From: Toxoplasma gondii ME49
Lineage: Eukaryota > Apicomplexa > Conoidasida > Eucoccidiorida > Sarcocystidae
Length of the DNA stretch: 64,000 nucleotides
Direction: 5' to 3'
NCBI RefSeq assembly: GCF_000006565.2
Contig: NC_031478.1
Location: 6,955,057-7,019,056 of the forward strand
Shown here: positions 49,918 to 60,278 of the stretch, one piece after another
Position numbering within the stretch: position 1 is the first letter of the stretch
Layout: each line of letters opens with the position of its first letter
Notes under the pieces: model-generated
Seen by the model: only the letters and a program-made list of their open reading frames with translations
What the model was told of the DNA's origin: nothing
Databases searched by the model: none
Made by a program: the position numbers and the translations under genes

Positions 49918-50956
49918 GGGCTGTGAAAACAAGAAACGGAATGCCTAGCGTTGAACATGCAGATGACAAAATCGTAATCATTCAGATTAAACATCGTAAT
50001 CCTTCAGATTAAGTGACAGGCAACTCTTCGGAAATGCGCCAGTGTTTCGGCGTAGTGGCAGCGCGAACCGATGCCTGTCGGCTATCGAGTGTACAAGAGA
50101 TGGATATATCGCTACCTGAAGCTAGAATTCAGTTGTATTATCTGTGGAAGATGGTCAGTTGGAAGTTCAGGCTTGCTCATTTTGCCCTCTTGTCCGTGTG
50201 GATGAACAGACACTGGTTCTTCATCTACAAACCTGAAGCGCAACACGCTATTGTTGCAGCGGTGTATACGGTTGGTGCGTCCGAACTACCGACGGGAGGA
50301 ACAAGGGCGTTCCTCATTCTGGTATAGCTTACACTTGTGTGCACGTTCGTCGATAGCTGGGAGGCCTCTTCTCTTTGCTGCTACGACTCGTTTGCTCATT
50401 CACTAGGTATCGAGTTAACCCAGCAGCCACTCTGCGGTTAGGCATGAACCACAAGGAGGCGTTGGGTCTTCACCGTTATTTTGAGTTCTGCGTTGAGACC
50501 AAACCTGCAGGGTATAGTAGCAGTCGTAGTGCCACCGATTTCAGACAGACAGTGGGATGACAGATCAGACGAAGTCGACACAGGGGAGTTGATGGTGAAT
50601 CAGCGGCTGAACCATGCGGCGCAGAAAATGGTGTTTCAAGGGAAACCCTGTTACAGAGCTGCGCTCAGATGGAGACAAATTCCCAGCTGCGCTCAACTAT
50701 CGGTATCATGTAGGGTTTGGGTACATCTGATAGTGTCGGACGGAACCAATTGATTCATTGGTTCCCTGGTGCGAAACACACAACAAACTGGACGCCAGTG
50801 CCAACGCAGAGGAGACCTCGCTAGGCATGTATCACGCAACCTGCTAAGTTACAGTGCAGATGTGCGAGCGGTTAGAATGCAACTATGTTGAGGTCTGGAG
50901 TAAGGGGAACTCTGTTATGACCGTATCAGTCTTTCTGCGCCTCTTCTGACTGCGCC
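49918..50956. other. Intergenic, no supported gene
   Basis: A convergent 3' flank between Ala/Gly-rich members 2 (+) and 3 (-). A short direct repeat (ATCGTAATC.TTCAGATTAA) occurs twice at about 49970-50010. No gene is supported. Confidence 0.5.
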
Positions 50957-52029
50957 TCAACATTCTGCCGTCTCTTCGCACACTGTCTCATCCTTAGTAA
51001 CAAGGCTGGAAAACACAGGCTGCTCCCGGAAGAAGCCTCCGCACATCATGAGAAGGCCTTTTTTGCCAGTGGGCGGCAGTACATACCGAGCATCGACGGC
51101 TTTCGATAGACCCGTACCAATCTTGTCCGCCATTAAGTTACACACTGCTCCAGCTACATCTGGAGGTCCAGGAACTGCATAACACACGGACAAGAAAGGG
51201 ACGGATGCTTCTTGGTCAAGTCAGGAAATGATCGGACCAACGCATGTACTCTTTGTTGGAAAACCACTGTGAAAAGTCTGTACGCAGTACACACGGATTT
51301 GTTAACTTACGGCACTCGCCCGCCACCCTGAGGATTCAAGAATTTTGTTATGTCGGAGGAGTCTTGCATGGCGGCTGAAAAGACTTTGAAGACCTTTGCG
51401 TCCATGCTCAACACCGAAAACTTAACATCGCTATTTTGCACTCATTCCTGACTCCGAGTGCGAATGGCTCTCCGTGCAGCTTTAGGTTCACGCATTCTCG
51501 ACAACATTTCTTCCCTGAAAATGCGTTACGTACACAATCGGCACCGCGACCAGCTAGAAATCTATAGTCGAGAGTGATGTGGAGTATTCTGATTTGGCAA
51601 TACCCGCACTTTAGAAACAATGGATGGCTTACCGACAAGTGGCAGAGAGGGTTCGACATATGCCGCGGAACCGCCAGATGTGGTGGCAGCTCCAACAAGA
51701 CAAGCACCTTTCGTCCCGCCTGCGATCTTGGTTGCAGCTGTAGACGCTCCAGCTGTGCTCCCTGCCGCAAAAGAAATCCCGAGACCTTTGGTCAGCAAGG
51801 AAGCTGTACCAGGTATGCTTGCTGCTCCTGCAGCAAGTGGGACAGCGCTGCCGCCAAGAGCAGAAGCACTTGGAGCGCTCACTGCAGGAGCTGCGGTAGC
51901 GACCGTCCCAGCACTCGTGAAATAAGGCAACGTGGCCGCGGTCCCCCCCGCAATAGTCTTTCCTGCCCCTACGGCAAGCAGTGAAGGCAGAAGCCAGGAG
52001 GCCCCGGCCCCGGAGAGTGTGATTAGCAT
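50957..52029 (-). CDS. Ala/Gly-rich hypothetical protein (family member 3)
   Basis: Two exons, 51633-52029 and 50957-51174, join in phase 1 (GTAAGC donor, TTATGCAG acceptor), giving 204 residues. The start is the ATG at 52029 (MLITLSGAGASWLLPSLLAV). The first 130 residues consist almost only of Ala, Gly, Ser, Thr, Val, Leu and Pro, with four Lys and one Glu (GAGKTIAGGTAATLPYFTSA, ASLLTKGLGISFAAGSTAG). The second exon codes a different, more ordinary domain (PGPPDVAGAVCNLMADKIGT, YVLPPTGKKGLLMMCGGFF) with four Cys. No signature is recognised. It shares N-terminal composition and size with members 1 and 2 but little exact sequence, so common descent is inferred, not shown. Confidence 0.62.
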
Positions 52030-52097
52030 CTTCGGCTTTCTGGATGCAGTCACGATGATGAGTTCTGATGCTCAAACACCAGCGGTGTCACACAGTG

Positions 52098-52163
52098 GTT
52101 GACTGCCGGTTCAGCGAGTCGAAGTTATGGGTTGACTGCCGGTTCAGCGAGTCGAAGTTATGG
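52098..52163 (+). repeat. 33-bp perfect tandem duplication
   Basis: GTTGACTGCCGGTTCAGCGA and the following 13 bases occur twice head to tail (52098-52130 and 52131-52163) with no visible mismatch. They lie just upstream of the start of Ala/Gly-rich member 3. Confidence 0.92.
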
Positions 52164-52387
52164 AACGTGGAGCACACACAACTCACACGGTTCTCATTCC
52201 ACCAGCCGTACACCGGCAAACTTTTCATGGAGGATTGCCTTCAGACAACGGAACAATTGAAAGGAAGAGAAATTCGTTACTAGTCGGTAAGAAGCGATGA
52301 GGGATAGACAGCTCGTGACAGTTCGAGCGGAGCGCGTGGTCACCCCTTTCGTCGATGGGATTCCATGTTTAACAACCAACACGATGT

Positions 52388-52481
52388 CTACATTGCAGCC
52401 ATACACCGATCACGGAAGACGAACCTCTCTCTTTCTACATTGCAGCCATACACCGATCACGGAAGACGAACCTCTCTCTTT
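52388..52481 (+). repeat. 47-bp perfect tandem duplication
   Basis: A unit beginning CTACATTGCAGCCATACACC occurs twice in tandem (52388-52434 and 52435-52481) without visible mismatch. It is unrelated in sequence to the 33-bp duplication 220 bases away. Confidence 0.92.
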
Positions 52482-54273
52482 CAGGTGAATCATAGTGTCC
52501 TCATATCCTTTTTGCCCGTGTGCCTACAAACGTGAGGTGAATCCGTTGTGGATCCCGCTTTTTTTACCCGTACATACTGCAGTCCTAGACAATTCGTGTG
52601 CGTGACGGCTGCAGTTAGACTTCTGCTGAGACGCGGCCGCCTGCGTCCAGCTTGTGTTAGCCGGTGAGTAGTACGAAATGTCGTCCTCCCTTTTATACAA
52701 AAAGGGTCCAGCAGCCGTGCTGCACATTTTCCAGAGAGGCAGTCCAGGTTCCAGTGTGTTGCCGAGTCCGGGTGGTCATCAGATCTTATAATGTACCGCT
52801 CATACGCCGCACTTTCCACTAGAAGCCGTTACCACGGTAGCCTCGGTTAGTTCTCAGCGTTCCTTGGATCACCTTAGTGTACGACTGAACCATGTTAATA
52901 AATCCCTGCTGTGCAGCCGGTCCCACGAAGCTTCTTTTAGCCACTGTTTGGCGACACGTTGACATAGAAGTACGCCGTATACGGTTTAATCAGTGAAACA
53001 GGTACGTCCGAACAAAGCTTCTTGTGCGAGAACCCGCTCTGTGGGCCACTGCGAAGCCAAACAGAAAATCCAGTTTCGACTTCTACCTCCTTAGCTATGT
53101 GAAAGTTCGTTCACGGGACGGACAAACCTCCGAAAAACGAAACAAGACGACCTCACCTCGGCCCGATTTCCTTCCCTCCCCCCATTTTTGTGACTGCGGC
53201 AACTTGAAACTTGTTTTTGAGCCACGACGTTCATAAAGACCTGTTTCGCCTCCTTGAGGATTTCGCCGTCAAAATCCTCACCATCCTTGACATACATTTC
53301 TCTCTCCCATTATCGAAGACTGCAGTTGTAGGCAAATGGGAGAGGAAGCTGTTGGTGAGCAACTTTAACAAATTTGTTCTCAAACGGGAATTTTTGGGCT
53401 GAGCTCTTCGCGCCCGTATGTCGCTTCATTACACTTCACTTCAAAAATTTAAGCCACAGGACATGGAAAGGGACGGTACGCCCTCAAAACAGTATTAATG
53501 AGGTACTTGCAATCGCCTCCACGACATGTAGATCCGAAAAGGTCTCGCATGATGACATTTTTAAAGTCCCGATACAAACAAGATATCCACAAGTAGAAAC
53601 ACACTCCCACAACTGGTGTCCAGCTGATCTAAAGCAGTAGTGCGGAAAAGACTGCTCATTCTAAGACAATGCTATACTAGCTCACCATGGGGAAGATGTT
53701 GCCGGACAATCGGTAGAGAAACAGAGAACGGTAGAAACGCTACATGAGTGGGTCTAATAAACGAACGAGCGTTCTACTGTTGCATGATGCGTGAGAACTT
53801 GGATATAAAACTAACGAACATAAATCCCTCACCTTCCCTTCCTTTGGTCCCGACAGATGCGCAAATCAGAAACACCTACGCGACTTCCACATCTGTTCAT
53901 ATGTCGCTTCACCAATTTCAATTAGCACCGAGCTGCTTGCACACACCGTTCCCCGATTCCTTGACACACGCTTCACTCGACCTCCCATCTACGTTCATCG
54001 CCATGGCCACGTCACAGCACCATCTCTGCGGTACTTGCTCTCCACATCAGCACAGCAGACATACAAGGCTCTTCACTCTCAGAAAGAAAAGAAGGGAACA
54101 ACTCAGGCGTGTGGAATCCATTCTCCCTCTCGTCAGCGGCCCACGTTTCTCTTGTATCACCTTCCCTAGGTTTGTTACTCGGAGTCGACCGAATGTGGCG
54201 GTCGAACAAATTCTGAGCACTCAGGTCCCATCCACCTCACAGTGAACCGGGAAGCACCCTTCCATTTCTCCTC
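52482..54273. other. Intergenic, no supported gene
   Basis: Promoter side of Ala/Gly-rich member 3 and 3' flank of the EXO5 gene. A plus-strand frame at 53748-54245 has no domain and chance-like composition. Confidence 0.5.
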
Positions 54274-57200
54274 TCATGGGTGCGACACGTTGTCAACATC
54301 AATAACTGGATCAGCGCCCTTTCCTTTTCTCTCCCCGGTGTTCTTCGTCGCAAAATAACGAGTGATATGCCTCTGCCCCTCTAGGATGGTCGCTTCGTTC
54401 TTCTTTCCCTTCTGAAGGCCTTTCCTCTGCATGGCGCACGGTGCTCTGCCTTGCTCTTTCGTCGCTTGTTTCGCACCTGCCTGGAGATATGTCATTTTCT
54501 GACTTTTCTTTTCCACGTCTTGTCGATCCACCGCCTTCGCCAAGGTCGTCCCCTCTGTCCCCTTCCCCCTTTTTTCTTCTCCATCCCTACTTATCGCCTC
54601 TACATCTTTTTCAGGTGTCTTGGCCGACATCACTTTCCGCTCCGAATCAGAGAGTGCCGGAGAACTGCGTGCTTTCGTTGGCATGTCTTTCTGTTCGTGT
54701 CGGTAACCACTGCAAGTCTTTCCGGAAAAGAAGTCACCGGCGAAGTCCGGCGAAGGCCGCGGGGATGCAGACGCCGAAATCGAGGCGACGGAACGAGAAA
54801 CGACGGTTCGACTCGCACTTTTTTTGAAAGACATGAAAGTCAACGAAGTGTGCGCTTTCTCCGTTACGTGGGGGGAACGTGTGTGCGCCGAGTTAGCGCT
54901 ATCGGATCTGGGGTGTGCAGACACGTCAACTGCGTTCGAACGGTTTTGTGCATCTTCGTTGCGACAGGCGCGCAGCCGTTCCATGGAAGGCGCCGCGTCC
55001 ACCCAAGAAGCAAGTTGTTGGGGTGTGTCACACAAGTTGCCTGGCAATTTGCTCCGTCCCGTCTGCAGATGCTCATCGTTCGTCTGGGTGTTTCTTCCCG
55101 CCCCATGTGCGCTGCTTTCTTGCGATGAGAGAAACGCTGCGAACCGCCGCTTGCCAGCAGACTGCAACTGACTCTGTGGCTTCACGGCGACGGAGCTGTG
55201 CGACTGAAAACGTGGAGCATCCTGTACACCCAAGCCGGGGAAGCTGCCACTGCCCCCGTCGGAGGCGGAGAACGACTCCCTTCGCTGACTGTGCAGCGCC
55301 GCAACCTGCGTCGAGAGCGAGTGTGGAACCCCGAAGGCGGAGCAAGGCGGCGACAGAGGAAGAGAAGCTGGAGACGAAGAAAAGGAAGAAACGGAACAAG
55401 ACGCATGCGAGGAATCAGAAGACAGACAAGAGGAAACAGTGTCATAGTTGACACGGGGCGGCTGTTGACACGCAGACGCGACGCCAGGCTCGCGTCCGAA
55501 ACGCGTTCTGTCGCTTGCCGCCTCAGTTGGCTCCCGATCAGCCGACAGCTTGCTCGACCCCAAGACTCTCTGCGACTTTCGTTTTGTGTCGAGGAGCTCT
55601 TGAAGTCTCTGCTGTTCCTGCTGGAGCGCGACGACCTCGTCGAACTCCTCCAGAGCTCGTTTGTTTTCCACTTCAGCTTCTTCTTGCTCCTTCAGGGCCG
55701 TCGCGCGTTCGTCCTCGCCCAGCGGAGTCTCGTGGCAGTCCGCGAGGAAGTGACAACTGCGGCACTTCCACTTCTCTGAGACTTGCACGGCCTCTGCAGG
55801 TCTGAGGCCGCGCCACCAGCTCGTGAGCTCTTGCAGCGAGTGCTCGACGGAAGCCGCGTGGAACGGAATCTTTTCTCTCGCAAATTCTTCACCTTCGCAC
55901 TCGTACACGACGTGTACATCTTTCCAGAGAGGAGGAAGCCGCTGCAGTTCTTCTTGCAGACTTCCCAAGAGCGACTCCAGCACCAAAAATCGACCCGGCG
56001 ACCTCTGCTCTTCGTGTTCGTCGATACAGCTGTGCGAAGCGTCCTCCGCATCCAGCGCCTCTTCTGCCTCTCTCCCTCGACACCTCGCTGCGCTTCTGTC
56101 CCCAACCGCACCCGTCGGGGGCTCTTCCTGTTTCCTCGATTCTTGTTCGCTCTCGGCGACTGAGACCCCGGTGCTGCTCACAGTCACGCCAGCTGCTTCG
56201 GCACTCGCAAGCAGGAGGGGATGCGTGAGGCGAGCGCGGCGGTCGAGTTGGAAGGCCGCGAAAAAGAGGTCCACAGGCAGCGGCTCTCGGCGGAGGCGGT
56301 CGACCATTTGCCAGTAGATCTGCAGCTGAAGAGCTGAGGTCTGTTTCTGCGCAAGACAGGGAGTTTTCTTCACGCTGCGCGTCTTGTTATCGCTCAAGAG
56401 CGTGAAGAACCTCTCCTTCGCACTCTTTGTGAAACTCCTCTTCTCTCCTCTGGCTTCTTCCCAGGGACACAGAAACGCCCCTGCACCTGCGAAAGCCCTC
56501 TCTCCAGATGGCCCGCGCCTCCAACATGCCCCGGAGAAAGAACTCGCCTTTGCACCGCACGTCGCCTCTCCTTCCTCGCCAGCTCTCTCTCCACCTCCGT
56601 CTTTGTCCGCGAAGAGAGTTTCCCAGTCAGGGAGCGACAGGTCAGGCGCGCCCTGCTGGGCGTCCGCGGCGAAACCTCCACCGGAAGGGATCTCCGGCCA
56701 GAGAGGACGCGACCTTATTTGAGAAGCACCTGACTCTGGAAAGGCGGACGGATCGACAGTCCCGATGCGCAACTCGTCGATGACCCCGCGGGCCATCAGC
56801 CCCGCCACGGGACCGAAGACCCACAACTCGCGGCAGACTCCCCGCGTCCGCAGCTGCTGCACTTGCTGAATCGAGTTGAGGAGCTTGAACGCCATCGCCT
56901 GAAAAGGGAGGAACAAGCGCGCGCGCCAAGAGCCACAACGCATGTGAGTCTACCTCGAGCTCGGGAAAGAGCTTCCCCTCACCCGTAGTAGGACGCTCCA
57001 TCTGGGGAGGAGGGCCTTCAAGTTGGACGATCTGTTGTGATCGTGATGGTTTTCTCCGTTTCGCAGACAGTAGTATTATCTTAGCAGATAGATTTAGTTT
57101 CACTTCCATGAACGCCCGTGTGGATCTCCATCGTACGCGCTATTCAAACGGTACGGAACGCAAGAAACCTTCAGGCACGAGGCTCGATCTGCTCACGTCT

Positions 57201-57877
57201 TCGCGAAAGAGCTCCTGGCCGCTGTTGTCGCAACAGCTTTTCTGGCCCCCACGGAGCAGAGAGACAGACAATCTGCCCGACGCTCTTCCAGGGCTGGACC
57301 GAGGTCCGAACACACGGTGGTGAACAGGCAGATCGTGAGCGTCAGTCTCAAGGAAGGAAACATGAGGTAAAGACCATTTTCCCCGTTGATATGAGCAACG
57401 TTTTCTCCCGGAAACAACACAGCAGAGAGAGAGAGGTAGGGTCAGAACGGGGTGTGGGGTGCAGGGCCTCGTGGAGACAGCGAGCGCGCATACAGCGGAG
57501 AGAAAGTTTTTCGCGCTTGCAACTTCTCTTGTATCGGTCGACAGGATGAAAACTGAAAAGCACGTCACGAGACCAGAGAAGAGACAGAAAGGACAGACAG
57601 CACTAAACTGTAAACAGAGGGCCGAGAAAGGAAGCAAACGAACCTCTTCTTCCGTCTCGACGACAACCTCTTCCATCTGATAATGGTAAAGCTCCAGCGC
57701 CAAATGCCGCACACTGCCTGTACACCGCAAGCGAAGGACAGAAAGAGGACAGAACAAAAACTTCGATATATATGCACATATACGTACAAAGGTAGATAGA
57801 AAAAGATACATGCATATATATACATATATATATATATACATACATATATATACATATATATATATATACATATATAC

Positions 57878-57920
<43 letters not shown>

Positions 57921-60278
57921 CTCAAGCAAGAATACTTGTTCCCTGCTTGGATAAACGACTTTTATGCAGGTACAGACATAACCATACATCCATAGACACA
58001 CACACCTACGTACACAACAAATAACAAAAATACAGATTATTCGTACAAACGCAGATGCCTAGATATACATCTGCACACGTGACCAGCCACATGGGGGTTT
58101 CGAGAGGGGAGAGTCTGTTCCATCTTCGCTGCATGCGCCGCTGCTGCGTTTTGTGTGCCTCTACGTTTTGTCGCTCTTTTCCGTCGCAGTTTTACCTTTT
58201 TTCATGGCAATCGTCTCCCTGCGAATGCCTGTCTGCAAGGTGAACTGAAGTTGGCGCTCGCACCAGAGTTGCGCGGAGAAGTCTGTGACGGAGGGGAGGC
58301 TTTTCGACTTGAGTGGAATCCAACTGTCTCCTCCCTTCTTCTGCTCTTCCTGTCGAGCTCTTCCCATCTCGCAAGCCGCACTGTCTCCGGCGTCTCCGCA
58401 TCGGGCGAGATCCGCGGCGTCCGGCAAGTTTGGAGCCCAAGTTGCCGGTACGGGTCCCGCTGCTCCACACTTTGGCTCTTCGAGCCACTCGGCAATGTCT
58501 TCGATGTCTGTCACGGAGGTCACGGAGGCGCGCGAGCAGGAAGTCGTCTGAGGTGCATACACTGGCACTTGGAACTTCTCTCCGGTTCCACAGCGTCTCT
58601 CGTGAGTGTCACTTCGGTCTCCAACTTTCTCGACAGAGTCCGCCGTCGCTTGGTCCGTCACCTCGCTTCGTTCGCTGTTTCGTCGTCTCCTTTCGAATCC
58701 GGTCTCCTCGAGCATCTCGTTTTCTACTCGAGTTTCTCCCTTCCCTCCCCCTTTCGCCTCTGCGTCTCCTCCTCCCGTCAGCGGCTCCCGCGCTGGTTGC
58801 ATGCGCTGAGGCTCCACGGGCTCTGCCGTCGCAGCTGCCTCGCCGCCTTCGGCTCTCTCTGTTCCCGTCGATTGCCTTGCCGCCGCGCGTGGTTTCTCTT
58901 CGCTTCTCTCCGGATCCTCCGCCCCTTCCGCGTCAGGACTGCTTGCGCCAGACTGGGCTTCTCTCTTTCTCCGATGCGCCTCCACTCGCTGACGGGTGCG
59001 AGCAGAGACCAGCAGCAGCCGGCCTGTCTCCGCCGCCGCTGCGTGTCGACGCAGAAAGCTCTCCACGTCCAAAGGCGGAGCTTCCACGTCTACCGCTGGC
59101 GAGGCAGAACAAGATGCAGACACAGAAGAACAGGAAGGACAGGAATTGGAAGAAGTGGAAGATGCAGAAGAAGGAGCGGCGGAAGGAGAAGACGAAGAAG
59201 AAGCAGGCAAAGAGGATGAAGAGGCACACCCAGACGATGCAGGGACCGACGAAGGATCGAGAGATGACTGAGAGGAAGAAGGAAGAGAGGACGCAAGAGA
59301 AGAAGGTGCAGTCTCCACGAGAGGAGAAGTTGAGAGTGAAGACGAAAAACGAAGAGAGAGGGAAGTGAAACAAGATTGGCCTTTGTGAGCAGCACCGGAG
59401 AAGGAGGAAGCGAACTGCAAGGAGACAGGAAGGAGGCAGGCGGAGGCAGGTCCGAGAGACGCGAAAGAAGGGGCACCGTCACGGGGCTGAAGTGGCGGCG
59501 GTTCTTTCTCTTCTCTCTGTTTCTTCAGCTTCTGCGTTTCGCTGCGCTGGTGCCTGTCTCCGTGCTGCGGATTTGGCACACTGCGTTCCTCTTTCGCAGA
59601 CTCTGGTGAACATTCTTCGCCGTTCTCGACGCCTCCGGTCGTCCACGCTTCGCCGGGGCTGATTGTGAGACTGGTGGCGTCGGTTCTCGAGAAAACGTTC
59701 TCTTTGTCGGATCGAAGAGCTCCTCTAGCTCCGTAGCTGCCGGCCTCTCCGCTGCACGTTCCGGTGTCTCCAGGTTCTGCCTTTGCGGGCGTCTGGCTGC
59801 CGCGCGGTCTCCACAGATCCGAGAAACGCGAGGCGGCGACTCGCGTCAGGTCGAAGGCATTTTTCTCCGGAGACAGGAGCTCGATCGCCTGAGACGCGCC
59901 GGTGTCTCCATCCGAGAGAACCTGCGTTGGCAGGAAACCCAGTTGGGCGTCAGAGGTTTCTCCCTGCTCGCCGTCTCTTTCTCTGCGTTCCTGGATACAC
60001 TGTTCCGCGGCTTCTTCAGAGACAGACAGACAGCTGCGGGCTCGAGCGCCGAGGCTGAAGACGCCCTGCTCGCGACGTCTCTTCTTCAGCGAAGCGAGCG
60101 ACGGGCGTTGCGACTGCATGTTGGCGACGAGAAAGTCTGGAGACACACAGCCCACAGGTCCTGACTGCGTCCTGGGGTGTACGTAGACTCCGGGGGATCC
60201 AGGGAGCGCAGAGACGGGAGCGATCGAGAAGATACGACGCGCGCTGTAAGCTCCGCCAGGAGTTGCGGCAAGGCGCAT
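54274..60278 (-). CDS. Exonuclease V (EXO5/DEM1), PD-(D/E)XK iron-sulphur nuclease, very long form
   Basis: Three exons with agreeing phases: 58196-60278, 57644-57717, 54274-56898, giving 1,593 residues against about 370-590 in animals and yeast. The first in-frame ATG is at 60278. The N-terminal 660 residues are Ser/Glu-rich. The conserved core begins [19 protein letters not shown] (first Fe-S Cys), then [61 protein letters not shown] (catalytic Asp), SDNKTRS (D-x-K), [16 protein letters not shown] and the Cys cluster [16 protein letters not shown]5 degrades single-stranded DNA in genome or mitochondrial DNA maintenance. The Cys cluster is followed by a low-complexity tail of about 460 residues ending in QRHITRYF, a PCNA-binding-like motif. 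The intron at 57718-58195 holds a TA microsatellite. Confidence 0.9.
54352..54375 (-). other. Putative PIP box at the EXO5 C-terminus
   Basis: QRHITRYF (about residues 1561-1568) fits the PCNA-interacting pattern Q-x-x-hydrophobic-x-x-aromatic-aromatic. It is followed by basic residues and lies 25 residues from the end, a common location. Confidence 0.6.
57776..57920 (+). repeat. TA / TACATATA microsatellite
   Basis: About 145 bases of alternating TA with interspersed TACATATA units, ending in a long pure TA run. It sits within the first coding intron of the EXO5 gene, and length variation between isolates is expected. Confidence 0.9.

Noticed and set aside
57140..57430. Possible extra EXO5 exon between the core exons.
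   Set aside because: The exon at 57644-57717 joins directly to 56898 in phase, and the conserved blocks (VVVETEEE then AMAFKLLN) are contiguous in other EXO5 proteins.
57810..57995. Tyr/Ile-rich frames across the TA repeat on both strands.
   Set aside because: They are translation of a microsatellite; no gene.
58996..59271. Acidic Glu-rich plus-strand frame.
   Set aside because: It is the complement of the Ser-rich low-complexity region of EXO5 exon 1, which has domain and splice support on the other strand.
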